Assembly (NCBI GenBank): GCA_964626265.1
Contig: CAZVCG010000006.1
Location: 1-64,000, forward strand
Length of the DNA stretch: 64,000 nucleotides
Reading direction: 5' to 3'
Source: CAZVCG01 sp964626265
Lineage (GTDB): Bacteria > Pseudomonadota > Alphaproteobacteria > UBA9219
The position numbers and the translations under genes were made by a program. The notes beneath the pieces were generated by a model. It ran no database searches. It was not told where the DNA came from and saw only the letters and a program-made list of their open reading frames with translations. Positions 6,764 through 15,406 of this stretch are shown here, piece by piece (the stretch's first letter is position 1; every line of letters begins with the position of its first letter).

Positions 6764-8262
6764 TAAAGCTCCTTCCGATCAACGCCGTGCGGCCAAGCGC
6801 CTATAACCCCCGCAAGGCCGATCCTGTGCGCCTGAAGGTTATTGAGCTATCGCTTCGCAAGCTGGGCTGGCTTCTCCCCATTTATGCGGATGAAGATGGC
6901 GAGATCCTTTCCGGCCACCAACGCCATCTTGTCGCAACGCGCATGGGAATGAAGCAAGTGCCTGTGGCCTACGTGCCGCGCATGACGCTGGAGGAACGCA
7001 AGGCGATCAACATTGCGTTCAATCGCGGCACGAACGACATGCAAAACTCGGACGCGCCCGACACGCTGAAGCTGGCGCTTGAGGAATGTAACGTTTTCGA
7101 CATTGCCGCCGCCCTGCCGGATCAAGAAAACATTTGCCCCTGCTTAAATGCGGAAAGCGTTTCTCTCGTGCCGTTCCTTGAGGCGAATAAAGGGCGGTGG
7201 GTTCCTTACACGCGCAATCTCGCGCAAATGCTCCGCAAGCGCAGCATCCAAATGCCCGTTGTGGCCACAAGAGATTATAGGATCGTCAATGGTCTTGGCC
7301 GTGTCGAACTTGCAGCAGAGCGCGGCGAAAAAGAAGTTCCTGTTGTTTGGATCACGGAAGCGCAGGCCGCACTTGCAAGCGCCATGCTGAACTTTTTGAG
7401 CATGGATTTTGATATTCACACCCGTTACGCCGACTTGCTCCGGTATAATTCGTTCCGGCGGGTGCGGCGCGTTCGGGAAACGCTGGGTTGGGGTTTTATC
7501 TTCGCGCATTACCGGAAAAGCATCGTCAAAGAATATGACGTGACAACGCCGGAGAACGCCAAACAATGGAAGAGCCTCTACGGAACGTCTGTTGTGGACT
7601 TTGGCGCGGGGCATTTGACCGAGACCAAAATCCTGCGTTCCATCGGCGTGCGCGTATCAGCCTTTGAGCCTTTTCGGATCGGGGAAAAAGATGAAATCGA
7701 CAAGGCCGAAAGCCTGCGCGTGGCGCGGGACTTTCTCGCGGACGTGGCCGCTGGCATAAAGTACGACTCCGTTTTCATTTCCTCGGTCTTGAACAGCGTC
7801 CCGTTCAAAGAGGATCGGGAACATATTGCCTGTTTGTGCGCCGCGCTATGCGGCCCCAAGACGCGGCTTTATGCAGCGGCTTCGGCGCGGTCTCATGCCA
7901 ATTGGAAGAACCTTGCCGGATGCAACCAAATATCAGAACGCCGCCTGAAAGAATGCCTGTTCCGGCTGGATTATGAAGACGGCGTTTCGCTGGGCGACTT
8001 TCAGTCGAAGCCGAAGGTTCAGAAATACCATTCGCAGAAAGAGTTCTACGAACTGTTCCAGCCTTTCTTCGAGCGGGTACAGGTGGAGGATCGGGCGCAC
8101 AACGTGACGGCCATTTGTGCGATTCCGAAACCGATAAGTTCGGCGCAATTAAAAGCAGCTATCGCTTTTGAGTTTGATTTACCGTATCCTGATGGGAGCC
8201 GTATGGGGTTGGTCGATGAGGCCGTCGCCGCTTATGAAAAACGGCTGGGCATGAAGCTATGA
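6760..8262 (+). CDS. ParB-ParB-methyltransferase fusion protein
   Basis: A 500-residue protein with three parts. Residues 1-95 are a ParB-type domain (ILSGHQRHLVATRMG at 49-63). Residues about 125-215 look like a second, more divergent ParB domain (RIVNGLGRVELAAERG at 174-189). Residues about 270-470 form a Rossmann SAM-methyltransferase core with motif I VVDFGAG at 278-284 and an acidic motif II AFEP at 301-304; no DPPY/NPPY motif of N6/N4 DNA methylases is visible, so the target is unclear. It is coupled by ATGA overlaps to both neighbours. Confidence 0.75.
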   Translation: MIKLLPINAVRPSAYNPRKADPVRLKVIELSLRKLGWLLPIYADEDGEILSGHQRHLVATRMGMKQVPVAYVPRMTLEERKAINIAFNRGTNDMQNSDAPDTLKLALEECNVFDIAAALPDQENICPCLNAESVSLVPFLEANKGRWVPYTRNLAQMLRKRSIQMPVVATRDYRIVNGLGRVELAAERGEKEVPVVWITEAQAALASAMLNFLSMDFDIHTRYADLLRYNSFRRVRRVRETLGWGFIFAHYRKSIVKEYDVTTPENAKQWKSLYGTSVVDFGAGHLTETKILRSIGVRVSAFEPFRIGEKDEIDKAESLRVARDFLADVAAGIKYDSVFISSVLNSVPFKEDREHIACLCAALCGPKTRLYAAASARSHANWKNLAGCNQISERRLKECLFRLDYEDGVSLGDFQSKPKVQKYHSQKEFYELFQPFFERVQVEDRAHNVTAICAIPKPISSAQLKAAIAFEFDLPYPDGSRMGLVDEAVAAYEKRLGMKL

Positions 8263-8678
8263 TTATTCTTTTAGACCTGAATTACACGCTGGTTTCCAAC
8301 AGCCAAGAAAAGATCAAACCCTTTGCTCGTCAAATCGACAATGAACGTTATTCGTCCGATCTTTTGAGCCGCATCAAAGACAGAACCGTTATTTTGATAA
8401 CGGCGCGGCCCAAACTTCATAAAGACCGAACCCTTCAAAGCATCCGATACAAGACGGGATGGTTGCCGCAGGACGCTTATTTCAACGAGTGGTTCTTGAC
8501 GCCTCCGTCCTGCAAAAAGAAAATCCTCGAAAAATACATCTTCCCCAAATATGGCGCGAACCCTGAAAGCTATGTTGCCATCGAAAGCAACCCTTCGACC
8601 CGCGCCATGTACGAAAAGTTTGGCATCGTCGCCCTGACACGGGACACGGTGCTTGAGACCTTTCGTCCCAAAGATTGA
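8259..8678 (+). CDS. HAD-like protein with altered catalytic motif
   Basis: A 139-residue protein with a HAD-like layout: motif I IILLDLNYTLVSN at the N-terminus, motif II VILITARP, and a motif-IV-like segment SYVAIESNPS. The usual second Asp of DxDxT is Asn (DLNYT) and the acidic pair of motif IV is reduced, so phosphatase activity is doubtful. It may act as a nucleotide-binding or kinase-associated partner. It overlaps the ParB-methyltransferase gene by ATGA. Confidence 0.55.
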   Translation: MIILLDLNYTLVSNSQEKIKPFARQIDNERYSSDLLSRIKDRTVILITARPKLHKDRTLQSIRYKTGWLPQDAYFNEWFLTPPSCKKKILEKYIFPKYGANPESYVAIESNPSTRAMYEKFGIVALTRDTVLETFRPKD

Positions 8679-8716
8679 TCCCTAAAACATTGTTGAAAGA
8701 AAATGGAGGTTCTGCC

Positions 8717-9382
8717 ATGCGGATTCCGAGAGAGTGGACTTTTGCCAATCGGTCTGTGGCCGAAGGGTTCGACCACCATGTGCGCGAACAATTGCCTTGG
8801 TACGATCTTCTGACTTCTGCCGTTTCCTATATCGGGCGGCATTACATCCCGCAAGGCGGCCTTGTTTATGACATCGGGGCTTCCACGGGCAACATTGGCC
8901 GCGCCTTGCAAACAACGCTGGACTCCCGCAATGCCGAACTGATTGCGATTGAAGAAAGCACGGAGATGGCCGCGCTTTATGACGGCCCTGGCTCTTTGGC
9001 GATCACGAACGCTTTGTCTTTTCCTTATCAGCCGTTCGATCTGGCCATTTGCTTTTTGGTTCTCATGTTCTTTCCGCCGAGCGAACGAGAACGGTTTCTT
9101 GATCGGCTCAAAGAAAATCTGCGTCCAGGCGGCGCAATCCTCGTGGTCGATAAATGTGAGGCCGTGCAGGGCTATCCCGCGACCATCCTTTCCCGCATTG
9201 CGCTTTCTCACAAGATTGCGGCTGGCGTTCATCCGCAGGAGATTATCGAAAAAGAACTAAGCTTGAGCGGCGTGCAGCGCCCGATTGATCCGGCCATTCT
9301 GGGAGACGAAGCCGTTCCGTTCTTCCGCTTTGGCGAGTTTGCCGGATGGATTCTCGACTACAACAACCTGCATCGCAGCTAA
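8717..9382 (+). CDS. Phage SAM-dependent methyltransferase
   Basis: A 221-residue class I methyltransferase. Motif I is VYDIGASTGN, motif II is IAIEES, and PFDLAICFLVLMFF is the motif IV region, followed by LRPGGAILVVDK. The beginning (FDHHVREQLPWYDLL) recalls CmoA-like enzymes. The ATG at 8717 is preferred because GGAGG lies eight bases before it; an upstream frame start at 8675 overlaps the previous gene. It sits directly before the terminase genes, a place where phages often keep DNA or tRNA modification enzymes; the substrate is unknown. Confidence 0.75.
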   Translation: MRIPREWTFANRSVAEGFDHHVREQLPWYDLLTSAVSYIGRHYIPQGGLVYDIGASTGNIGRALQTTLDSRNAELIAIEESTEMAALYDGPGSLAITNALSFPYQPFDLAICFLVLMFFPPSERERFLDRLKENLRPGGAILVVDKCEAVQGYPATILSRIALSHKIAAGVHPQEIIEKELSLSGVQRPIDPAILGDEAVPFFRFGEFAGWILDYNNLHRS

Positions 9383-9392
9383 GACAAAATGA

Positions 9393-9932
9393 ATGATGGG
9401 CCTGTCAATCCGAGCTTATGCCGCGCACAGGGGGTGTTCAAAAAGCGCGGTCATGAAGGCCGTTCAAAGTGGCCGGATTACCAGAGACGAAGACGGCAAG
9501 ATTGATCCCGCCAAGGCCGATCTTCAATGGGAACGAAATAGTGATCCTGGACAAGTGGAAGCGCAGAAAGAGGCACAACAACCAGCCCCTCCAGCGAAGC
9601 CCAAAACCAAAACAGACGAAACCGCACCCGCTGCATCATCTGCCGAAGGGCCGACCTACATCCAAAGCCGCGCCATCCGCGAGCTGTACGTCGCACGACT
9701 TCGGAAAATGGAATACGAGGAAAAGGCCGGACGGCTCGTCCCCTTGGAAAAAGTAACCGTCCGCTGGTTCAATCTTGCGCGGCAATTGCGCGACCAGCTT
9801 TTGGGCATTCCCAACCGGATTGACGCTATCGTTGCGGCAGAAAGCGACCGTTTCAAGGTCAATCAGCTTTTAAGCGAAGAGCTTTCCCGCGTGTTGGAAG
9901 AGTTCTCCAAATCCGACCCCGAAAATCTTTAA
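9393..9932 (+). CDS. Terminase small subunit (Nu1-like)
   Basis: A 179-residue protein with an N-terminal winged-helix-type DNA-binding segment (LSIRAYAAHRGCSKSAVMKA), a proline/lysine-rich linker (residues about 55-90) and a helical C-terminus (IRELYVARLRKMEYEEKAG, then RQLRDQLLGIPNRIDAIVA) seen in phage terminase small subunits. Two ATG codons (9393, 9396) are possible. It ends four bases before the large subunit gene, the normal pairing for lambda-type packaging. Confidence 0.8.
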   Translation: MMGLSIRAYAAHRGCSKSAVMKAVQSGRITRDEDGKIDPAKADLQWERNSDPGQVEAQKEAQQPAPPAKPKTKTDETAPAASSAEGPTYIQSRAIRELYVARLRKMEYEEKAGRLVPLEKVTVRWFNLARQLRDQLLGIPNRIDAIVAAESDRFKVNQLLSEELSRVLEEFSKSDPENL

Positions 9933-9936
9933 CAAT

Positions 9937-11853
9937 ATGCGCGATCCGCAAGAAACAGCTTTTATCCTTTCCTATCTGGAAGGGCTAAAGCCAGACCCCG
10001 TTTTGCTGGTTTCGGAATGGGCAGATAACAACCGCTTTCTCTCCGGCAAGGCGGCGGCTGAACCTGGCCCCTGGCGCACAAACCGCACGCCGTATTTGCG
10101 TGAGATCATGGATTGCCTGTCGGCAAGCTCTCCCGTCGAACGGGTTGTTTTTATGAAAGGGGCACAGGTCGGCGGAACGGAATGCGGGAATAACTGGATC
10201 GGCTATATCATTCATCATACGCCTGGGCCGACGATGCAAGTCAACCCGACGGTTGAAAACTCGAAGCGCAATTCCAAACAGCGCATCGACCCGCTGATTG
10301 AAGAAAGCCCCGTACTGCGGGAACTGGTCAAGCCAGCGCGATCCAAGGATTCCGGCAACACGGTTCTGACCAAAGAGTTTCCTGGCGGCATTCTTGTCAT
10401 GGCGGGGGCGAACAGCGCGGCGGGGCTGCGCTCCATGCCCGTGCGGTTTTTGTTTCTGGACGAAGTGGACGCCTATCCTGGAGACGTGGAAGGTGAAGGC
10501 GACCCCATTGCTTTGGCCGAAGCGCGAACGCGCACCTTTGCGCGGCGCAAGATTTACCTGGTCTCGACGCCGACGATTAAAGGCCTATCTCGTATCGAGC
10601 GAGAATATGAAATCAGCGATCAACGTCGCTTTATGCTGCCGTGCCCACGTTGCGGCGCGTTCCAATGGCTCAAGTTCCCACAGCTTAAATGGCCGCACAA
10701 TCAGCCGGAGAAAGCGGCCTATGAGTGCGAACATTGCGGCCAGCTTTTTGATGAGCATCACAAAACGGACATGATGGCCAATGGTTATTGGCAGGCCCAT
10801 GCCGAAGGCGATGGGCGCACGGCTGGTTTCCATGTTTCCAGTTTGTATTCGCCGCTCGGCTGGCGAAGCTGGGCGGAAATTGCCCGCGCTTGGCTTGACG
10901 CGCAAGGTTCGGACGCTTCGATCAAATCGTTCAAGAATACCGAGCTTGGCGAAACCTATGTCGAAAGCGGCGAAGCGCCGGAGTGGCATCGCCTCTACGA
11001 ACGCCGCGAAGATTACCGCATTTGCACCGTTCCGATGGGCGGCTTGTTTCTCACGGCTGGCGTGGATGTGCAAAAAGACCGCCTTGAACTGGAAATCGTA
11101 GCATGGGGCCGTGACCGCGAATGCTGGTCGGTGGATTATCGGGTTCTGCAAGGCGATCCCGCCAAGCCGGAGGTCTGGCAGGCGCTTGACGCTATCTTGG
11201 GTGAGAGCTTTACGCATGAAGCTGGCGTCAATCTCGCCATCCTCAAACTGGCCATCGACACGGGCTATGCAACGCAGGAGGTTTACGACTGGGTACGTCA
11301 TCAGCAAGGCGATAGGGTTATAGCCGTCAAGGGCGTTGACCGCCTTGGTGCGCCGCTGGGTGCGCCCAGCCCGATGGATGTGACGATACGGGGCAAGCGC
11401 AAGCGTCGCGGTCTTCTCGTTTGGCCCGTTGGCTCCTCCTTCAGTAAATCCGAAATCTATGGATGCCTGCGCAAAGACGCGCCGACCGACGAACAAAAAG
11501 CGGAAGGCACAGGCTTTCCCCCTGGCTATTGCCACTTCCCGAAATACGGCGAGGAGTATTTCAAGCAGCTCACAGCCGAGCGGCTTGTGACGATCAAAGA
11601 CAAACGAGGCTTTCCGCACCGCGAATGGCACAAAGAGCGAGAACGCAACGAAGCCCTCGATTGCCGCGTGTACGCCCGCGCCGCCGCCGCCAGCGTCGGT
11701 ATCGACCGCTTCACCGAGGCCATCTGGCAGAGGCTCGAAAAGGCTTTGGGCGTTAGTGATGAAGTCAACAGCCCCACAGATGAAGCCCCCACCTCACAAG
11801 CCAAGTCGCCACCCGTCCTCCAACGCCGCACGATAAGGAGCAGTTATGTATGA
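9937..11853 (+). CDS. Terminase large subunit, GpA family
   Basis: A 638-residue packaging motor of the lambda GpA type. The ATPase part contains VVFMKGAQVGGTECGNNW (Walker-A-like) and the FLFLDEVDAYP Walker B; a zinc-ribbon-like CPRCGAFQWL...CEHCG follows; the nuclease part lies in the C-terminal half with acidic residues such as AGVDVQKDRLELE. Full length for the family. The stop overlaps a small downstream ORF by ATGA. No portal or capsid gene follows, which is unusual. Confidence 0.93.
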   Translation: MRDPQETAFILSYLEGLKPDPVLLVSEWADNNRFLSGKAAAEPGPWRTNRTPYLREIMDCLSASSPVERVVFMKGAQVGGTECGNNWIGYIIHHTPGPTMQVNPTVENSKRNSKQRIDPLIEESPVLRELVKPARSKDSGNTVLTKEFPGGILVMAGANSAAGLRSMPVRFLFLDEVDAYPGDVEGEGDPIALAEARTRTFARRKIYLVSTPTIKGLSRIEREYEISDQRRFMLPCPRCGAFQWLKFPQLKWPHNQPEKAAYECEHCGQLFDEHHKTDMMANGYWQAHAEGDGRTAGFHVSSLYSPLGWRSWAEIARAWLDAQGSDASIKSFKNTELGETYVESGEAPEWHRLYERREDYRICTVPMGGLFLTAGVDVQKDRLELEIVAWGRDRECWSVDYRVLQGDPAKPEVWQALDAILGESFTHEAGVNLAILKLAIDTGYATQEVYDWVRHQQGDRVIAVKGVDRLGAPLGAPSPMDVTIRGKRKRRGLLVWPVGSSFSKSEIYGCLRKDAPTDEQKAEGTGFPPGYCHFPKYGEEYFKQLTAERLVTIKDKRGFPHREWHKERERNEALDCRVYARAAAASVGIDRFTEAIWQRLEKALGVSDEVNSPTDEAPTSQAKSPPVLQRRTIRSSYV

Positions 11854-12026
11854 CGCTTCCCGATTTCGAGAAATACAGAGGCTACATGGGCGAGTTTGAT
11901 ATGACGGATCAGGAGCGGGACGAAGTGACTTTGGCTTTATGGACGATCATCAATCACTTTATTGACCAAGCCTTCGGAGAGCATCCCGTTCAATTGTGCA
12001 AAAAGGCCACAAAAACAACCACTTGA
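11850..12026 (+). CDS. Small ORF coupled to terminase (58 residues)
   Basis: A short acidic protein starting MTLPDFEKYRGYMGEF, overlapping the terminase stop as ATGA. It is helical (ERDEVTLALWTIINHFIDQAF) with no recognised domain. Where a head-tail joining or portal gene would be expected, only this ORF is found before the recombinase genes. It could be the remains of a phage gene or a recombinase accessory. Confidence 0.5.
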   Translation: MTLPDFEKYRGYMGEFDMTDQERDEVTLALWTIINHFIDQAFGEHPVQLCKKATKTTT

Positions 12027-12052
12027 CCCGTGAATTTTGCCGCACCCTTTGC

Positions 12053-12081
12053 TATAATGGCGAGTTACTTCAGGAGGTGAA
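12053..12081 (+). promoter_or_regulatory. -10 box and strong ribosome site before recombinase pair
   Basis: A perfect TATAAT at 12053-12058 is followed by AGGAGGTGAA directly before the ATG at 12082. A clear -35 at the right distance is missing (TTGACC at 12023 is 24 bases away), so the promoter may need an activator. Confidence 0.45.
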
Positions 12082-12423
12082 ATGACCCATAACGCATATA
12101 TCTATTGCCGTTCCGCGACGCGCGATCCAACAGACCCGTTGCCGGAGTCCATAAAAAAACAAGACCGCTTTTGTCGGCTATACGCAGAAAAAGAAAACAT
12201 CAACGTCATAGAAACTGTGACTGATATAGGCATTTCGGGACTTTCCGAAAACCGTGAGGGATTTGATCGTCTTTTGGCCTTGTTGAACGACTTACCCAAG
12301 CCACGGGTCGTTATCATTTCCTCCCATGATCGTCTGGCTCGAAGCTTTGACGTCCTAATCCGCCTAAAAGAAAAAATTGAGGAAGCCGACGCCACGCTCC
12401 TTTTTGCTTATAAAGGTGATTAA
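12082..12423 (+). CDS. Small serine-recombinase catalytic-domain protein, Ser replaced by Ala
   Basis: A 113-residue protein that covers only the resolvase N-terminal domain: YIYCRSATRDP, SIKKQDRFCRLYA, DIGISGLSENREGFDRLL and VIISSHDRLARS. Aligned with the large recombinase next door (YCRVSS), the catalytic Ser12 position is Ala12, so it is probably not a strand-cutting enzyme by itself, although Ser11 or Thr13 are close. It has no DNA-binding domain. It ends eight bases before the large recombinase gene, so it may regulate it as a partner subunit. Confidence 0.75.
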   Translation: MTHNAYIYCRSATRDPTDPLPESIKKQDRFCRLYAEKENINVIETVTDIGISGLSENREGFDRLLALLNDLPKPRVVIISSHDRLARSFDVLIRLKEKIEEADATLLFAYKGD

Positions 12424-12431
12424 AACTTCGC

Positions 12432-13979
12432 ATGATCCATTCCGCCGTTGTCTATTGCCGCGTTTCCAGCCCTAAACAAGTCAAAGAGGGGCACGGGCTG
12501 GGGTCGCAAGAGACGCGGTGCAGGGAATACGCGAAGTTCAAGAATTATGATGTGATCCAAGTTTTCCAAGACGAAGGCGTTTCGGGCGGCATGATTGACC
12601 GCCCTGGCATGCAAGCCATGCTGACTTTCTTGAGAAAGCAAAAGAAAGAACCTCTCGCCGTCATCATTGACGACATAAGCCGCCTTGCGCGTGGGCTTGA
12701 AGCCCATTTGGAATTGCGGACGGCCATCGCGCAAGCTGGCGGTAAATTGGAATCCCCTTCGATTGAGTTTGGCGAGGATTCCGACAGCCGCCTTGTCGAA
12801 AACCTTCTGGCCAGCGTCTCGCAACACCAACGGCAAAAGAATGCCGAGCAAGTCGTGAACCGCATGAGGGCGCGTGCGATGAATGGCTATTGGGTCGCAT
12901 GTCCGATTATCGGCTATCATTATCAGAACGTTCCAGGCCACGGCAAAATGCTTGTAAGGCAAGAACCTGTGGCCTCGATTGTTCAAGAAGCCTTGGAAGG
13001 CTTCGCGCACGGACGTTTTGAAACCAAAAGCGAGGTCAAAAGGTTTTTGGAAGAGCAAGAGGGCTATCCCAAAGATCGTAAAGGCGAGGTTCATCTTCAG
13101 CGCGTTGAAAACATTCTTCGCCGCGTCGCCTATGCGGGCTACCTCAACACACCAGAATGGGACATTCATTTCCTTCCGGCCAAGCACGAGCCGCTTATCA
13201 ATTTCGAGACGTGGCAGAAAATACAAGAACGTCTTGATGGCGCGGCGAAGGCTCCGGTGCGAAAGGATCTTCGGGAAGATTTTCCTTTGCGCGGATTTGT
13301 CCTGTGCGCCCATTGTGGGAAGCCCATGACATCTTGTTGGTCGAGGGGCCGCAACGGAAATTATCCCTATTACTTCTGCGACACGAAGGGCTGTCCCGAC
13401 TACCGGAAATCAATTCGTAAAGAAAAGCTGGAAAGCGATTTTGAGGTCTTGCTGGAAGGCCTTTGCCCTTCGGAGAAGTTTGTCGCCCTTGCCAAGGAAA
13501 TGTTTCGGGAAAGCTGGGAGGCGCGAAACGCCAACAAGAAGGAAGGCCTTCTCCTCTGCAAAGCAGAGCTTCAGGCGCTTGAACGAAAAGAGGCCCAATT
13601 TCTGGATCGACTTGTCGAGGCCGACAATCCGAACCTGATCCTTGCCTATGAAAACCGGATCAAGGAACTGGGGCTTCGGAAGATCGTTTTGAGGGAAAAA
13701 ATCGAGGCCAGCGGGCGGCCTCAGCAAAGCTTCAACGAGATTTATCGAACCGCCTTCGATTTTCTCAAAAATCCGCAGAAACTCTGGGTTTCCGGCGATA
13801 TTATGGCCCAAAGAACCGTCCTAAAACTCACTTTTGAGGAGAACCTGAAATACGGTAGAAATGAGGGTTTTCGAACCGCTCTAACTACTTGTCCTTTCAG
13901 GTTTTTTCGGGACTTTAGTGCCGATAACTCCTTAATGGTGCCCCAGGAGGGACTTGAACCCCCACATCCTTGCGGATAG
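12432..13979 (+). CDS. Large serine recombinase (site-specific integrase)
   Basis: A 515-residue integrase. The catalytic domain (1-150) has YCRVSSPKQ with Ser12, DEGVSGGMIDRPGM and DDISRLARG. The recombinase domain follows, then a zinc ribbon (CAHCGKPM...CDTKGC near residues 295-320) and a coiled-coil stretch. Its last codons (VPQEGLEPPHPCG) are antisense to tRNA-Leu, showing that the gene end lies in the attachment site. It would integrate and excise the element. Confidence 0.92.
   Translation: MIHSAVVYCRVSSPKQVKEGHGLGSQETRCREYAKFKNYDVIQVFQDEGVSGGMIDRPGMQAMLTFLRKQKKEPLAVIIDDISRLARGLEAHLELRTAIAQAGGKLESPSIEFGEDSDSRLVENLLASVSQHQRQKNAEQVVNRMRARAMNGYWVACPIIGYHYQNVPGHGKMLVRQEPVASIVQEALEGFAHGRFETKSEVKRFLEEQEGYPKDRKGEVHLQRVENILRRVAYAGYLNTPEWDIHFLPAKHEPLINFETWQKIQERLDGAAKAPVRKDLREDFPLRGFVLCAHCGKPMTSCWSRGRNGNYPYYFCDTKGCPDYRKSIRKEKLESDFEVLLEGLCPSEKFVALAKEMFRESWEARNANKKEGLLLCKAELQALERKEAQFLDRLVEADNPNLILAYENRIKELGLRKIVLREKIEASGRPQQSFNEIYRTAFDFLKNPQKLWVSGDIMAQRTVLKLTFEENLKYGRNEGFRTALTTCPFRFFRDFSADNSLMVPQEGLEPPHPCG
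13936..13979. other. Probable attachment site (element right junction) in tRNA-Leu 3' end
   Basis: The recombinase gene stops inside the tRNA 3' half, so the element boundary falls here and the element supplies the tRNA end. The other junction, expected to carry a copy of the tRNA 3' end, is not in the window. Confidence 0.55.
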
Positions 13980-14022
13980 CAGATTTTGAGTCTGCCGCGT
14001 CTACCAATTCCACCACTGGGGC
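13936..14022 (-). tRNA. tRNA-Leu (anticodon CAA)
   Basis: Read on the minus strand, GCCCCAG at the 5' end pairs with CTGGGGC at the 3' end, followed by A and an encoded CCA. The anticodon loop is CTCAAAA, giving CAA. A long variable arm and GGTTCAAGTCC T-loop fit a leucine tRNA. Length 87. Confidence 0.95.
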
Positions 14023-14101
14023 GAATACCAAAAACCGAGGGATAATAACGGGATGTTCAGCTTGGTCAATCGGATAATGAACGTATTGCAAAATAAGGTC
14101 T

Positions 14102-15283
14102 TTAACCCTTATCCCGCTGGGCTTGGCGCAAAAAATCCTGGGCTTTGTCCTTCATAGTATCCTCTATGCGGGCAGCCGCCTGCCATATGAGGCGGCTGAC
14201 TGCGGGCAGAGCCTCCCCCCCCTTGTCGAGGACCAGCCGAACGGCCCCCGTGCGCAGAGCCATGAAAATGATGGGATCACCGCCGTAATTCGCCGTCTCT
14301 CGCGCGATGCCTGCCATTATGTTAGCCATTTCGTCGCGCGTGGGGCCATCATCGGGCTGGCGCAAAAGCTTTGCCCGTTCTTCGACCAAGGCCCGCGCCA
14401 AAGGATGCGAGAACTCGCGCTTCGGAATCGTGACCGTCATTTTGCCGCTCGTGGCCGTGTTGCCCGCCGCGTCTGTGACCTCAAGCTGAAGATCGACAGG
14501 CGATCCTGCCCACGGCAAGAAAGTGAGATCCTCAATGACGGCCTCTTTCACATGGCGTGTTTTCGGCGAAGAAAGAAAAACCGTCATGCCCTGTTGGACA
14601 AAATCGGTTTGCAGGCCGTTCACGGGGCGAACCCGCAACGTAATCGAATGTATGCCGTAATCATCGGACGCTTCATAGGACAAACGCGTTGCCTTATGCT
14701 CGTATGTCATGGGAGGATCGACAAACGCCACGCGCGGCGCTGCATCGCGGATCACGCGCGTTTTCCACGAAGCCAATTCGGTCCAGCCCTGATGCAGCGT
14801 TATGGAATCGCCGCTTTCAAGCTCCGCGCTCGCCACAAGACGGCCCTTGCCGTTGAGCTTGAGGGGGATGGTCTTCCCTGCCACCTCGAGCGTGGGGGGA
14901 TCGTCCTGATCGGGAAGATCGACGCGTAACGTGCTGCCCGCCGGGACGTCGATATTTCTGCCTGATTGAACCTCGCCGGACTCGACAGCCAGGACTATCG
15001 GCGGCAGGTCGGTATATTTCGGCGGAAAGATTGACGCGTTCAACTCAAGTGGCTTTTTGGACGCGATAAGCGACGAGATGACCGGCCAGCTCTTCGGGCC
15101 CCAGCCAGCAACGCTCAGACCCAAGCCGACGAGGACGACAAACAATGCCAGATAGCGTAATTTGAAGCTGAAGCGCCCGCTCGCGTTCCGTAATTTGGCG
15201 GCATGAATCCCTTGCCCAAGCCGAAGCCCGCGCGGAGATTCGAAGGAGAACAAGCGATTCGAAGACTTGGGATGTAATGACAT
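14102..15283 (-). CDS. DUF4175/TIGR02302-type membrane protein, short form
   Basis: A 393-residue protein with one membrane segment near residues 43-62 (YLALFVVLVGLGLSVAG) and periplasmic Ig-like parts (PRVAFVDPPMTYEHKATRLSYEASDDYGI). The family is usually about twice as long, with a Gln-rich repetitive C-terminus after RLIWQAAARIED; here the protein ends 21 residues later. It lies downstream of lysA, the usual position in alphaproteobacteria. Its function is unknown; a role in the envelope is likely. The shortening could be natural or due to decay near the tRNA. Confidence 0.7.
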   Translation of the reverse strand: MSLHPKSSNRLFSFESPRGLRLGQGIHAAKLRNASGRFSFKLRYLALFVVLVGLGLSVAGWGPKSWPVISSLIASKKPLELNASIFPPKYTDLPPIVLAVESGEVQSGRNIDVPAGSTLRVDLPDQDDPPTLEVAGKTIPLKLNGKGRLVASAELESGDSITLHQGWTELASWKTRVIRDAAPRVAFVDPPMTYEHKATRLSYEASDDYGIHSITLRVRPVNGLQTDFVQQGMTVFLSSPKTRHVKEAVIEDLTFLPWAGSPVDLQLEVTDAAGNTATSGKMTVTIPKREFSHPLARALVEERAKLLRQPDDGPTRDEMANIMAGIARETANYGGDPIIFMALRTGAVRLVLDKGGEALPAVSRLIWQAAARIEDTMKDKAQDFLRQAQRDKG

Positions 15284-15406
15284 CAAAGGGTTAATAGCGC
15301 GTTTGGGTTAATTGGCGTCCTTCAAGGGCGAATCATCATGCCTTTTTAGCACAGTTTGCGGCCAAAAGGTGACGATCAAATAATAAGCCTTAACACACGG
15401 CGGTCA

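Noticed and set aside
10585..11631. 348-codon frame antisense to terL
   Set aside because: Shadow of the well-supported terminase gene.
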